Shown in pieces: positions 23,257-31,691 of a DNA stretch of 51,606 nt. The stretch comes from SIG480 sp045649265 (lineage in GTDB: Bacteria > Bacillota > Clostridia > Oscillospirales > JAAYXM01). Made by a program: the position numbers and the translations under genes. The notes beneath the pieces were generated by a model that saw only the letters and a program-made list of their open reading frames with translations, was not told the origin of the DNA and searched no databases. Every line of letters starts with the position of its first letter. The stretch's first letter is position 1. The stretch covers positions 1 through 51,606 of the forward strand of contig JAZRPO010000065.1 in assembly GCA_045649265.1 (NCBI GenBank). The letters are read 5' to 3'.

Positions 23257-24366
23257 TTACTCTGCTTTAAGCCTTACAGGGAGAATAAGATGCAAATATT
23301 CTTCTCCTTCAGGCGGAGTTATTATAATTGGCGCAACATGAGTATTAAGCTCAAGGTCAACCTCATCATTCGGGCAAGCTCTGAGTGCATCAAGGAGATA
23401 TTTGTGGTTAAATCCTATTTCGAGTGTATCTCCGTTGTTTAAAAGAGCGCATTCGTCTTTCGATGATCCGATAGGCGTTTTACAGCTTATATGAAGTGTT
23501 TTCTCGGTAAAATTGAGATGTACTGGGTTTTTAATTCTCTCATTTATAAGTATCGAAACACGCTCAATGGCAGTTATAAGGTCGCGACGGTTTACTCTAA
23601 CTTTAAATGCGTTTGTCTTTGGAACTGCATTTTTATAGTTTAAGAAATCTCCGTCTAAAATTCTTGAAATTATCATTGAATCAGAAAGCTCAAAAATTAT
23701 ATGCTTCTTTCCTACACAAATAGAAACTTTTTCATCAGATTCTTCACAGAGCTTTTCAACCTCTTTCAGGGTTGCTCCCGGAACAACAAAAGAAAAGCTT
23801 TCTTCTTCGCTTTCGTTCTTTATCTCAGAAGTTCTGTAAGATAAACGGAATCCGTCAACAGAGCAAACAGTAACCTTATCTCCGTTTACATCAAACAGAG
23901 ATCCTGTGTGAACGGGTTTTGATTCATCTCCGCTTATGGCAAATATAGTTTGAGAAATCATTTGCTTTAAATCGTTTTGAGAAAAAGAAAGGAAAAATTT
24001 CTTTTCAATTTCCGGAAGAGCTGGAAAATCTCTTGCAGAAAGGCAAACAACCTCATGGCGAACATTTTTACAAACAACGGTTGCAAACATATTGTCGTCT
24101 GTAGAGAATGTAATCGGCTCATCAGGAAGAAGCCTTACTATATCGTATAAAATCTTTGCGTTTACTACTATTTTTCCACTCTCGTAAATCTCAGCCGGAA
24201 CTTTAACCTTAATGCCGGTAGAAAGGTCATACCCTGTAAGAGTTAAAACATCTTCTGCATCAATCAGAAGGCCTTCCATAACAGGTATTGCGCTCTTTGT
24301 TGCAACAGCCCAAGAGGTTCTGGTGATAGCTGTCATAAGAACTGATTTTTCACAAATAAATTTCAT
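23257..24366 (-). CDS. dnaN: DNA polymerase III beta subunit (sliding clamp)
   Basis: 369 aa in three repeated clamp domains, starting MKFICEKSVLMTAITRTSWAV and ending HLILPVRLKAE, close to the family's LILPVR(I/L) ending. It encircles DNA and tethers the replicative polymerase. The start ATG has AGGAAG 6 nt upstream. It is next to dnaA, as in nearly all Firmicutes origins. Confidence 0.96.
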   Translation of the reverse strand: MKFICEKSVLMTAITRTSWAVATKSAIPVMEGLLIDAEDVLTLTGYDLSTGIKVKVPAEIYESGKIVVNAKILYDIVRLLPDEPITFSTDDNMFATVVCKNVRHEVVCLSARDFPALPEIEKKFFLSFSQNDLKQMISQTIFAISGDESKPVHTGSLFDVNGDKVTVCSVDGFRLSYRTSEIKNESEEESFSFVVPGATLKEVEKLCEESDEKVSICVGKKHIIFELSDSMIISRILDGDFLNYKNAVPKTNAFKVRVNRRDLITAIERVSILINERIKNPVHLNFTEKTLHISCKTPIGSSKDECALLNNGDTLEIGFNHKYLLDALRACPNDEVDLELNTHVAPIIITPPEGEEYLHLILPVRLKAE

Positions 24367-24402
24367 GTCAAGCTTCCTTTCTCAATCCTTAAAAAAATTT
24401 TT

Positions 24403-24607
24403 TCTTTAAGGGAAGAATATTTTTTTATAAAAAAGAATATAATATATATTTTAGTATTATTAGTATAGGCTGATGAAACTGTGGAAAACCCTAAATTTCT
24501 GCAGAATTACAGGAAAATTTCTTCCACAGCTGCTTGTTGATTTCTTTTTATTTTTCCACAGGTAAAAAAGAAAAAAAGATTTATCAACAGGAATTAGCTG
24601 TGGATTC
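24403..24607. other. Putative chromosomal replication origin (oriC) in the dnaA-dnaN gap
   Basis: An AT-rich tract (about 24403-24470) holds runs of A and T and the TAG repeats TTAGTATTATTAGTATAG, resembling a DNA-unwinding element with a DnaA-trio. It is followed by DnaA-box-like 9-mers against TTATCCACA: TGTGGAAAA at 24480 (inverse of TTTTCCACA), TCTTCCACA at 24520, TTTTCCACA at 24552, TTATCAACA at 24581 and TGTGGATTC at 24599. Most differ from consensus at one or two positions. Gene strand switches near here as well. Confidence 0.75.
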
Positions 24608-24627
24608 TACAAGTAAATTGTTGAAAT

Positions 24628-25935
24628 TTACGGAGTAAGAACGGAATTTTTTACATCCTGGATTTTTTCGCGGAGAACAGCATCGTCTTTAAGCTGCTCT
24701 TCAAGTGAATCAATAGAGTGCATAACTGTAGAGTGGTTTTTATTGAAAACCTCTCCCATTTTAGGGAAGGAAAGATGAGTCATATCCCGAACCATATACA
24801 TAGCAATCTTTCGCGCCTCTACCATCTTCTGTGAGCGGTCCGTTCCTACTATATCTTCGTAGGATATTTCAAAGTATTTTGAAACAGCCTTGATAATAAA
24901 CTCGGGCGTGGGATTAATCCACGGATTTTCCGCGAATATATCACGAATTGCGCGTTCTGCGGCCTGCATACCGTCAACATCCTGGAGAAGGTCGCGATAT
25001 GCAAGAAGCTTATGAACTGCGCCTTCAAGCTGACGGACGTTTGCCGTAACGTTATTTGCAATAATCTCTTTTTGTTCAGGTGTAAGAGAAAGGCCTATCA
25101 AATCTGCTTTGAGGCTGATAATTGCCATTCTGGTTTCAAAATCAGGTGGCTCAATATCTGCAATAAGGCCGCATTCAAATCGGGTGCGGAGCCTGTCCTC
25201 CAGCTTTGCCATTTCCTTTGGCGGGCGGTCAGAGGTGAGAACTATCTGATGCCTTGCCTCATAGAGCGCGTTAAAGGTATGAAAAAATTCTTCCTGTGTG
25301 CTGTCCTTTCCTGCTATGAACTGAATATCGTCAACAAGAAGAATATCAGAATTTCTGTATTTGTCGCGAAATTCCGAGAGCGTTCTTTTTTGAAGCGCGT
25401 CAATAAGCTCGTTTGTAAAATCTTCGCTCTTAACATAGGTAATTCTGGCATTCGGGTTATTCTTTTTCACTGTTCCCGCAATAGCATAGAGAAGATGAGT
25501 TTTCCCGAGCCCGCTTTCTCCATGTATAAGGAGAGGGTTATAGGTAGTGCCCGGAGCTTCGGCAACAGCCTTTGCTGCAGCATGCGCAAATTTATTTGAG
25601 TTGCCGACAATAAATTTTTCAAAGGAATATTCATAATCAATCGGGATTATTTTGCTTGGAGCATTGTTTCTTTTTTCATACTCATCGCGAGATAAAAGCT
25701 CAAATTCAATAGGTGCAGAAAAAACAGCGTACAGCGCATCTAAAATTTTTTGAGAATGAACTCGTTGAATTACATCCTTTTTAAAAGGAGCAGGTGTGAC
25801 AAGGAGCAAAGAGTTGTCCGAAAACTCGACAGCGTCAATGTCATCAAACCATGTATCAAGAGTTGTCCGGCTCATTTTAAGGTCATCTCTCATGACTCTC
25901 AAAACGCTCTTCCAGATGTCTGATGCGTTGTTCAT
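24628..25935 (-). CDS. dnaA: Chromosomal replication initiator DnaA
   Basis: 435 aa. Domain I begins MNNASDIWKSVLRVMRDDL. The AAA+ domain has Walker A GESGLGKTHLLYAIA, Walker B ILLVDDIQFIAGKD and sensor EDRLRTRFECGLI. The C-terminal DNA-binding domain carries the DnaA signature in MTHLSFPKMGEVFNKNHSTVMHS. It binds DnaA boxes and opens oriC. The start has GGGGGAAAG 6 nt upstream. It is divergent from rpmH. Confidence 0.97.
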   Translation of the reverse strand: MNNASDIWKSVLRVMRDDLKMSRTTLDTWFDDIDAVEFSDNSLLLVTPAPFKKDVIQRVHSQKILDALYAVFSAPIEFELLSRDEYEKRNNAPSKIIPIDYEYSFEKFIVGNSNKFAHAAAKAVAEAPGTTYNPLLIHGESGLGKTHLLYAIAGTVKKNNPNARITYVKSEDFTNELIDALQKRTLSEFRDKYRNSDILLVDDIQFIAGKDSTQEEFFHTFNALYEARHQIVLTSDRPPKEMAKLEDRLRTRFECGLIADIEPPDFETRMAIISLKADLIGLSLTPEQKEIIANNVTANVRQLEGAVHKLLAYRDLLQDVDGMQAAERAIRDIFAENPWINPTPEFIIKAVSKYFEISYEDIVGTDRSQKMVEARKIAMYMVRDMTHLSFPKMGEVFNKNHSTVMHSIDSLEEQLKDDAVLREKIQDVKNSVLTP

Positions 25936-25969
25936 AGATAACTTTCCCCCACTTTATTATTATGACTGT

Positions 25970-25998
25970 ATTATAACAGAAAACGGAAAAAAAGTAAA
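25970..25998 (-). promoter_or_regulatory. Probable dnaA promoter
   Basis: Minus strand: TTTACT (25993-25998), 17-nt spacer, TATAAT (25970-25975), 35 nt before the dnaA start. I find no consensus DnaA box in this dnaA-rpmH gap. Confidence 0.65.
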
Positions 25999-26092
25999 CA
26001 CAATTTACATATATTATTTATATATTACACCAATAATTTCTGACATTTTTTGTTTATGGAGCAAAAGAAAAAGAAGAAGGAGAAAAAAAGAG

Positions 26093-26122
26093 TTGACATA
26101 TTGCAGTCATTTCAATTATAAT
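26093..26122 (+). promoter_or_regulatory. Promoter of rpmH
   Basis: TTGACA (26093-26098), 18-nt spacer, TATAAT (26117-26122): consensus hexamers, 74 nt before the rpmH start, opening the rpmH-rnpA-yidD-yidC-jag operon. Confidence 0.85.
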
Positions 26123-26195
26123 ATCCAATGACACTGTATCGAAAAGTGTAAGGCTTTTGCTTTTCACTAAAATTTATAACGGAGGTGTAAACAGA

Positions 26196-26330
26196 ATGGT
26201 ACGTACTTATCAGCCAAAGAAGCTTCATCGCTCAAAGGTTCACGGTTTCCGCAAGAGAATGGCAACCCGCAACGGTCGCAAGGTTTTATCTGCCCGCCGT
26301 GCAAAAGGCAGAAATAGGCTTACTCACTAA
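26196..26330 (+). CDS. rpmH: Ribosomal protein L34
   Basis: 44 aa, the standard length: MVRTYQPKKLHRSKVHGFRK, then RMATRNGRKVLSARRAKGRN, very basic and nearly identical in pattern to all bacterial L34. GGAGGTG precedes the start. It is a component of the 50S subunit and begins the conserved plus-strand cluster beside dnaA. Confidence 0.98.
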   Translation: MVRTYQPKKLHRSKVHGFRKRMATRNGRKVLSARRAKGRNRLTH

Positions 26331-26341
26331 GTCATGTCAGA

Positions 26342-26430
26342 CAGAGCGGAGGTAATGTCCTTAATAGTTCCGCTCTGAAAAAGGATTTAGCCCATGTAGC
26401 CTTCGGATTTTCCGATTCGGGCTTTTTCTT
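26342..26430 (+). terminator. Two hairpins between rpmH and rnpA, likely partial terminator
   Basis: CAGAGCGGA (26342-26350) pairs with TCCGCTCTG (26369-26377). A second structure pairs AGCCC (26389-26393) with GGGCT (26419-26423), with an inner CGGA/TCCG stem, and is followed by TTTTTCTTTTT. The second is terminator-like and would keep rnpA below rpmH, as in other bacteria. Confidence 0.7.
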
Positions 26431-26447
26431 TTTATTTGGAGAAATTT

Positions 26448-26795
26448 ATGAAAAAAACGGTGTCTATCAAAACAAACAGGGAATTCCGGTTTTTATATCA
26501 TCGGGGAAAAACCGCAGTAACTCCCATTCTTGCAATGTATGCAAGGAAAACAAAAAATACCTCAAACAAAATAGGAATCACTGTAAGCACAAAAGTCGGA
26601 AAGGCAGTTGTGCGAAATCGCGTGCGCCGGCGCATTCGCGAGGCGTATCGAAAAAACGAAGAGCTTTTTCTTTCGGGAATTAATCTTGTCGTAGTTGCAA
26701 GAAAGCGTGCAAGTGTGGAGAGCTTTTCGGAAATAGAGAAGAATCTGCTCAAATTGGCCGGAAGTCTGGGTATTCTTTCGGAGGAGCGGAAATGA
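26448..26795 (+). CDS. rnpA: Ribonuclease P protein component
   Basis: 115 aa from the ATG with GGAG 7 nt upstream. The RNR motif region KAVVRNRVRRRIREAYR and the start MKKTVSIKTNREFRFLY are diagnostic of RnpA. It binds the catalytic RNase P RNA for tRNA 5' maturation. Its end overlaps the yidD start by 4 nt. Confidence 0.95.
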   Translation: MKKTVSIKTNREFRFLYHRGKTAVTPILAMYARKTKNTSNKIGITVSTKVGKAVVRNRVRRRIREAYRKNEELFLSGINLVVVARKRASVESFSEIEKNLLKLAGSLGILSEERK

Positions 26796-27004
26796 AGAGT
26801 CTTCTCATAGGATTGATTAAGTTTTACAGACGCGCCATTTCGCCGAACAAAGCCCCTTGTTGCAGATTTATTCCGACCTGCTCGGAGTATGCTTTGCAGG
26901 CGATAGAGAAATACGGCGCAATCAAGGGCGGATATCTTGCAGTTAAAAGAATTTGCAGGTGTCATCCCTTCTCAAAAAAAAGCGGATATGACCCCGTTCC
27001 GTAA
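26792..27004 (+). CDS. yidD: Membrane protein insertion efficiency factor YidD
   Basis: 70 aa: LIGLIKFYRRAISPNKAPCCRF, then PTCSEYALQAIEKYGAIKGG and CHPFSKKSGYDPVP, the conserved YidD/DUF37 sequence with its cysteines. It assists membrane insertion with YidC. It is translationally coupled to rnpA and 35 nt before yidC. Confidence 0.95.
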   Translation: MKSLLIGLIKFYRRAISPNKAPCCRFIPTCSEYALQAIEKYGAIKGGYLAVKRICRCHPFSKKSGYDPVP

Positions 27005-27039
27005 CATTTCAAAGAACGGGTATAATGAAAGGGAAAATT

Positions 27040-27921
27040 ATGTACAATACATTACTTGTTCAACCGTTTGGCTGGATTTTGCGAATGAGTTATAACCTTG
27101 TCGGGTCATATGGTGTTGCAATTATCATTTTTACAATCATCGCAAAGCTCATTATGCTCCCTTTCCAGATGAAGAGTAAAAAGAGCATGCTTGAGATGAA
27201 CAGGCTCCAACCAAAGCTCAAAGAGCTTGAAAAAAAGTATAAAAACGACAAAGAGCGCTATTCTCAGGAGGTTTCAAAGCTTTATAAGAACGAGGGAGTT
27301 TCCATGTTCGGTGGCTGCCTTCCGCTTCTTATAACCTTACCTATTATGATAGGGCTTTATTCCGTTGTCCGTCAACCGCTTACCCACATTTTCCAGATAA
27401 GCAGCGAGCAGATTGCTCAGATGGCGGAAGCTCTCCGTGCCGCCGGTGTTACGGCAGGGATTACGGGTGCTGCGGAAAAGAGTGCATATATGCTTGAAAT
27501 CGGCGTCGCTTCGCATCTTAAAGAATATGGCGAAATTATCACAAATATTGCGCCGAAGCTTGCAGAAGTTGATTTCAGCTTCCTCGGTATAGACCTTGCG
27601 GCAATTCCGAACTTTAAATATATTACCCCGATGTGGGTAATTCCGATTCTTTCCGGTTTGACCGCATGGCTTTCAAACTGGCTTCTCCGTCGTTCCCAGC
27701 CGGTTAGAGAGGATGCTCCTGCTCAGAATATGGGCATGATGAATGTTCTTATGCCGTTTATGTCGGTTTATATTGCGTTTGTTGTTCCGGCAGGCCTCGG
27801 GCTTTACTGGATCATAAGCAATATCCTTACAACCGTGCAGGAGCCGTTGCTTACGGCGTATTACAACAAAAAGGCCGAGAAAGCCTTAGAAGGAGAAAAA
27901 AATCATGGCGCGAAAAATTGA
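27040..27921 (+). CDS. yidC: Membrane protein insertase YidC/OxaA/SpoIIIJ
   Basis: 293 aa from the ATG preceded by AAAGGG at 6 nt; a start 15 nt earlier is possible. YidC2-type: NLVGSYGVAIIIFTIIAKLI, then the basic loop MKSKKSMLEMNRLQPKLKEL and the helix FGGCLPLLITLPIMIGLYSV, with the last helices GLGLYWIISNILTTVQE. There is no lipobox, unlike Bacillus SpoIIIJ, which is usual for Clostridia. An insert of about 75 residues separates helices 2 and 3. It overlaps jag by 17 nt. Confidence 0.94.
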   Translation: MYNTLLVQPFGWILRMSYNLVGSYGVAIIIFTIIAKLIMLPFQMKSKKSMLEMNRLQPKLKELEKKYKNDKERYSQEVSKLYKNEGVSMFGGCLPLLITLPIMIGLYSVVRQPLTHIFQISSEQIAQMAEALRAAGVTAGITGAAEKSAYMLEIGVASHLKEYGEIITNIAPKLAEVDFSFLGIDLAAIPNFKYITPMWVIPILSGLTAWLSNWLLRRSQPVREDAPAQNMGMMNVLMPFMSVYIAFVVPAGLGLYWIISNILTTVQEPLLTAYYNKKAEKALEGEKNHGAKN

Positions 27922-28654
27922 AGTTTGCGGAAAAACGATAGACGAGGCCATTGAAAAGGGCCTTTTGGAATTAGGGCTTGAACGCGAAGAGGTTACGGTT
28001 GAGGTTCTTGAAAATCCAAAATCGGGTTTTTTTGGAATAGGCTCAAGCCCTGCAAGAATTAAGATGAAGGTATTTTCAGAGACGGAAGAGGACGACGATG
28101 AAGAAGAGACTGTTGTCGTAGCCGAACCGCCGAAGACAGAAAAGAAAGCTAAGAAAGCAGCTTCTTCTGATGCTGCAAACAATGAAGCGAAAGAGTTTTT
28201 GACAAAGGTTTTAGGCTATATTTGCGAAGATGCCCATGTTGAAGAAAAAGAGGGCGAGGACGGTTTTATCTGCCTCGAAATCGTAGGCCCAAACCTTGGT
28301 GGAATAATCGGTCGCCGGGGAGAAACTCTCGATGCGCTTCAACACCTCACAAGCCTTGTATGCAATCGCAAAAGCGAAGGCAAAAAGAGAATTTCTCTCG
28401 ATGCGGAGAACTACCGTGCAAAGAGAAGCGAATCGCTTGACCGCTTTGCCCGCCGCGCTGCGAGCCAGGTAATAAAATATAAGAGAAACAAAGCTCTTGA
28501 ACCGATGAACGCATATGAAAGGCATATTGTTCACGTTGCTTTGCAGGGAATGGAGAACATCTCCACGACATCTGTAGGCGTTGAGCCAAACCGCCGTGTT
28601 ATAATCAACTACACAGGGCCTGATGCGCGCCCGAGCAACCGCAACAGAGCATAA
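27905..28654 (+). CDS. jag: Jag/KhpB RNA-binding protein
   Basis: 249 aa. The Jag_N domain spans residues 1-52 (KSGFFGIGSSPARI), an acidic then lysine-rich linker spans about 57-95, a KH domain with GGIIGRRGETLDALQHL follows, and a C-terminal R3H domain (MNAYERHIVHVALQ) ends it. KhpB with KhpA binds many RNAs and affects cell division in other Firmicutes. AAGGAG precedes the start. In most Firmicutes mnmE follows; here a terminator follows instead. Confidence 0.94.
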   Translation: MARKIEVCGKTIDEAIEKGLLELGLEREEVTVEVLENPKSGFFGIGSSPARIKMKVFSETEEDDDEEETVVVAEPPKTEKKAKKAASSDAANNEAKEFLTKVLGYICEDAHVEEKEGEDGFICLEIVGPNLGGIIGRRGETLDALQHLTSLVCNRKSEGKKRISLDAENYRAKRSESLDRFARRAASQVIKYKRNKALEPMNAYERHIVHVALQGMENISTTSVGVEPNRRVIINYTGPDARPSNRNRA

Positions 28655-28666
28655 ATTTCAGACAAA

Positions 28667-28700
28667 AAGCCTGAACGGATATTCCGTTCAGGCTTAATTT
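28667..28700. terminator. Bidirectional terminator between jag and the decarboxylase gene
   Basis: AAGCCTGAACGGA (28667-28679) pairs with TCCGTTCAGGCTT (28683-28695) over a 3-nt loop. There is an A-run on the left and AATTTT on the right. It serves two convergent operons. Confidence 0.88.
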
Positions 28701-30025
28701 TATCGCTTTGCTACAACCTCGCATTCAGAAACACCGTAGTATTTCATACATTCTATTAACGGTTTGTTGATTTCTTCGCCATATATAACAATGGGTATAG
28801 CAGGAGGGCATGAAATTGAAGCTCCGGCAAAGATGCTCCCCTCGCAATCGTCAGCTTTTTTTCTGACCTTTTCTGAAAAAAGGGCCTCTCGCGCCGGCAG
28901 AACTGATTTTGCGGGAAAAATCGGCGGAGGGAAAGATGTAACTGCTCTGCGGCGGATAACGCCCAAAAGAGTCCTTCTGAGCCTTCTCAAATCACGGCCG
29001 GTTGTATTTGCGGAGAACATCATAACGAGAAAATCCGAGTCAGAAAATTCGCAAACGATGTTCCTTGCAAAAAGCAAAGAGGAAAGCTCGTTGCCCGTAT
29101 AGCCGAAAGACTTTGGAAGAAGCGTGAGCTTAAGAGGCTCGTCGCCCATGACGGAAAACCCGTGCTCCGTGAGGGAAATGCGCAGCTTTTCCACACGCTT
29201 TGCAACCTTTGATATTCGGGCGGAGAAGTTATCTGCAAGGAGCATATTTGCCTTATCAAGAGATTCGAGAATGAGGTATGAAGGGCTTGTGGATGCAAAA
29301 AGCCTCATGGCAGCCTCTGCGTTCTGAGAAAAAAACTGAGGACATGAGCGCGAGATATGAAGGTATGCACCCCCCGTCAGAACAGGCAAGGTTTTGTGAG
29401 CAGAGTCACAACAGATATCTGCACCTGCATCAAGCGGATGAGGCAAAATCGGCAGAAATTTGAAATATGCGCCGTGGGCGTTGTCGACAAGGAGCAGACA
29501 GCCGTGTTTTTTGCAGGCCTCCGAAATTTTTTCAATGTCGGCAACGTTTCCGAGATAATCCGGGCTTGTGATGTAAACACATGTCGGAGAGAGCGCGGAA
29601 ATCTTTTCTTCAAGAGCTTTTAAATCTATATGACACGAAAGAAGGCTTCCGTCTTTGGGATAAATCCATTTGACATCAATATCAAGCAACGCAGCGGCGG
29701 ATACAAACGAAAAGTGTGCGTTTCGCGCGGCAAGAACGAGAGGTTCTTCCCCGCGGCTCTTTGCATAGAGCTTCACGAGATAAAGCATAGCCCTGATGCA
29801 GAGAGATGAGCCCTCTGTGCTGTAAATCGTTCTCGCGCTTCCGAAAAGAGCTGAGGCATTATCTTCGCTTTCTCTTATTATTCCTGAGGTGTTGTAGAGA
29901 ACATCTGCACCGGGAATTTCTGTAATATCTGCGCGAGCATATTTCCCCTTGTGCCCCGGCATATGTAGCCTGACAGCAGATGAAGAGGAGTATTTTTTAA
30001 GAAAGCTGTAAATCGGCGTTTTCAT
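28700..30025 (-). CDS. Orn/Lys/Arg decarboxylase family PLP enzyme
   Basis: 441 aa. RLHMPGHKGKY at the N-terminus, DVLYNTSGIIRESEDNASALFGS, and the PLP-lysine motif CDSAHKTLPVLTGGAYLH identify the short Firmicutes group related to SpeA/YaaO. These enzymes decarboxylate arginine, lysine or ornithine to polyamines or cadaverine. Substrate is not decidable here. The DSHKT motif has an alanine (DSAHKT). It overlaps the scfB stop by 1 nt, so it is coupled to the SCIFF genes. A polyamine role would pair with the pot importer at the left end. Confidence 0.88.
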   Translation of the reverse strand: MKTPIYSFLKKYSSSSAVRLHMPGHKGKYARADITEIPGADVLYNTSGIIRESEDNASALFGSARTIYSTEGSSLCIRAMLYLVKLYAKSRGEEPLVLAARNAHFSFVSAAALLDIDVKWIYPKDGSLLSCHIDLKALEEKISALSPTCVYITSPDYLGNVADIEKISEACKKHGCLLLVDNAHGAYFKFLPILPHPLDAGADICCDSAHKTLPVLTGGAYLHISRSCPQFFSQNAEAAMRLFASTSPSYLILESLDKANMLLADNFSARISKVAKRVEKLRISLTEHGFSVMGDEPLKLTLLPKSFGYTGNELSSLLFARNIVCEFSDSDFLVMMFSANTTGRDLRRLRRTLLGVIRRRAVTSFPPPIFPAKSVLPAREALFSEKVRKKADDCEGSIFAGASISCPPAIPIVIYGEEINKPLIECMKYYGVSECEVVAKR

Positions 30026-31389
30026 TATTCGTCACTCAATGCGCGCGAAACTTCGAGGAAAATTGCGCATTCCATCCTCTTTCTGAAAAGCTCACATCCG
30101 CTTTGGTAAATTCCCGTAATGCTTCCCGTTGCGTGATATGCATTGGCCGCACAGCCGCCCGAGCAATAGAGCTTTGCCCAGCAATTGTCACAGTCGGGAT
30201 GAGCGTAAACGTTGCATTTTCGGAATTCATCCTGAATAGCAGAGTTGGTAACGCCGTCATAGATGTTTCCGAGGCAGAACTTTTCATCCCCCACGAACTG
30301 GTGGCAGGGATAAAGGTCTCCCCACGGAGTAACAGCCATATATTCGGTGCCGGAGCCGCAGCCTGAGATTCGCTTATAGATACACGGTCCATCCGTAAGG
30401 TCAATCATATAGTGATAGAAGGTAAAGGGCTCGCCCTGTTTTTCGCGTTGGAGCATAAGTTCGGCGAGCTTTTCGTATTGCTGCTTTACAATAACAATGT
30501 CATCATCAGTAAGAGCCGCCTCTTCTTCCGGAGCGCAAACGACAGGCTCCATGCTCAGCTCGGTAAATCCGAGCTCGAGCATCGTCTTTATATCTTCAAC
30601 AAAGTCGGGGTTTTGGTGCGTAAAAGTTCCGCGCATATAATACCCTTTTCCGCCGCGCGCCGCAACGAGCTTCTGAAATTTCGGAACAATAGCATCAAAG
30701 CTTCCCTGCCCCGAATAGTCCACACGATAGCGGTCGTGGATTTCGCGCCTGCCGTCGAGACTGAGAACGACGTTTGACATTTCCCGGTTTGCAAAATCAA
30801 TGACATCATCGTCAATGAGCATGCCGTTTGTAGTGAGCGTGAAGCGGAAGTTTTTCCCCGAATCCTTTTCTATTGAGCGTGCATAAGTAACGAGCTTTTT
30901 CACAACGTCAAAATTCATAAGCGGTTCGCCGCCGAAGAAATCAACCTCCAAATTACGGCGGCTTCCCGAATTTGCTATGAGAAAATCAAGCGCGGCCTTT
31001 CCCGTTTCAAAGCTCATAACTGCGCGCTCTCCCGAATATTTGCCCTGGCTTGCGAAGCAATAAGAGCAGTTTAAGTTGCAGGTGTGCGCAACGTGAAGAC
31101 AAAGCGCCTTGACAACCCCGGAGGTTCTTTCCTTAAGCTCTGCGGCTCGTTCCTCAAATGTGTCTTTCGAAAAGAGCTTTCCGCAATCGCGAAGCTCCAG
31201 AACCTGCTCATAACATTCCGCAACGTCGTTTGTATCGTATTTTTCAGAAAGAGCGGACAAAATTACATCGCGATCTTTTTCTTCAAAGAGAGCGATGATG
31301 TCGTAGGCAATATCGTCAACAGCGTGAACACTTCCGGAGAAAACGTCAATAACGATGTTAAGCCCGCCCTGTTTATACATATGTATCAT
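30025..31389 (-). CDS. scfB: SCIFF peptide maturase, radical SAM/SPASM protein
   Basis: 454 aa. The radical SAM cluster motif is Cys104-x3-Cys108-x2-Cys111 (HTCNLNCSYC). The N-terminal 90 residues are a PqqD-like peptide-recognition domain (MYKQGGLNIVIDVFSGSVH). The C-terminal SPASM region has the cysteine set GCGSG, LYPCHQFVG, CDNCWAKLYCSGGC and GCELF. It forms Cys-Thr thioether links in the SCIFF peptide encoded just upstream. AAAGGAG precedes the start at about 11 nt, right after a strong attenuator hairpin. Confidence 0.95.
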   Translation of the reverse strand: MIHMYKQGGLNIVIDVFSGSVHAVDDIAYDIIALFEEKDRDVILSALSEKYDTNDVAECYEQVLELRDCGKLFSKDTFEERAAELKERTSGVVKALCLHVAHTCNLNCSYCFASQGKYSGERAVMSFETGKAALDFLIANSGSRRNLEVDFFGGEPLMNFDVVKKLVTYARSIEKDSGKNFRFTLTTNGMLIDDDVIDFANREMSNVVLSLDGRREIHDRYRVDYSGQGSFDAIVPKFQKLVAARGGKGYYMRGTFTHQNPDFVEDIKTMLELGFTELSMEPVVCAPEEEAALTDDDIVIVKQQYEKLAELMLQREKQGEPFTFYHYMIDLTDGPCIYKRISGCGSGTEYMAVTPWGDLYPCHQFVGDEKFCLGNIYDGVTNSAIQDEFRKCNVYAHPDCDNCWAKLYCSGGCAANAYHATGSITGIYQSGCELFRKRMECAIFLEVSRALSDE

Positions 31390-31407
31390 AAAACTTAAAT
31401 CTCCTTT

Positions 31408-31435
31408 AAAAAAATGCCGCCCTCAGGCGGCATTT
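31408..31435 (-). terminator. Attenuator between scfA and scfB
   Basis: AAATGCCGCC (31412-31421) and GGCGGCATTT (31426-31435) pair over a 4-nt loop. Read on the minus strand the stem ends in seven T residues. It should make the peptide mRNA far more abundant than the maturase mRNA. Confidence 0.88.
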
Positions 31436-31450
31436 TGTGTTTGTGAGAAC

Positions 31451-31597
31451 TTACTTCTTTGTGCTTTCACACTTCTGGTTTGCAATTCCGCAGCTTGTCT
31501 TGCAAGCGGACTGGCAGGATGTCTGGCACTCGCCGCAGCCGCCGTTTGTTGCGCTCTTGCAAAGATCGCGAGTTTTTAAAGTCTTGATATGTTTCAT
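31451..31597 (-). CDS. scfA: SCIFF ribosomal peptide precursor (six cysteines in forty-five residues)
   Basis: 48 aa, starting MKHIKTLKTRDLCKSATNGG and carrying the SCIFF core CGECQTSCQSACKTSCGIAN, then QKCESTKK. GGAGG lies 9 nt before the ATG. The core has Cys21, 24, 28, 32, 36 and 43, the family six, plus an extra Cys13 in the leader part. Thr34 lies in CKTSC, the region where relatives receive a thioether. It is modified by ScfB. The SCIFF system is nearly universal in Clostridia, with function still unsettled to my knowledge. Confidence 0.93.
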   Translation of the reverse strand: MKHIKTLKTRDLCKSATNGGCGECQTSCQSACKTSCGIANQKCESTKK

Positions 31598-31637
31598 TTT
31601 TAAAGGCCTCCATAAAGTGATAATGTCATTTTAATGT

Positions 31638-31667
31638 ATTATAGCACGGTGTTTTACAAAAAGTCAA
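31638..31667 (-). promoter_or_regulatory. Promoter of the scfA-scfB-decarboxylase operon
   Basis: Minus strand: TTGACT (31662-31667), 18-nt spacer, TATAAT (31638-31643), 40 nt before scfA. Confidence 0.75.
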
Positions 31668-31691
31668 TAGCTATAAGAGACGGAGTGATTT

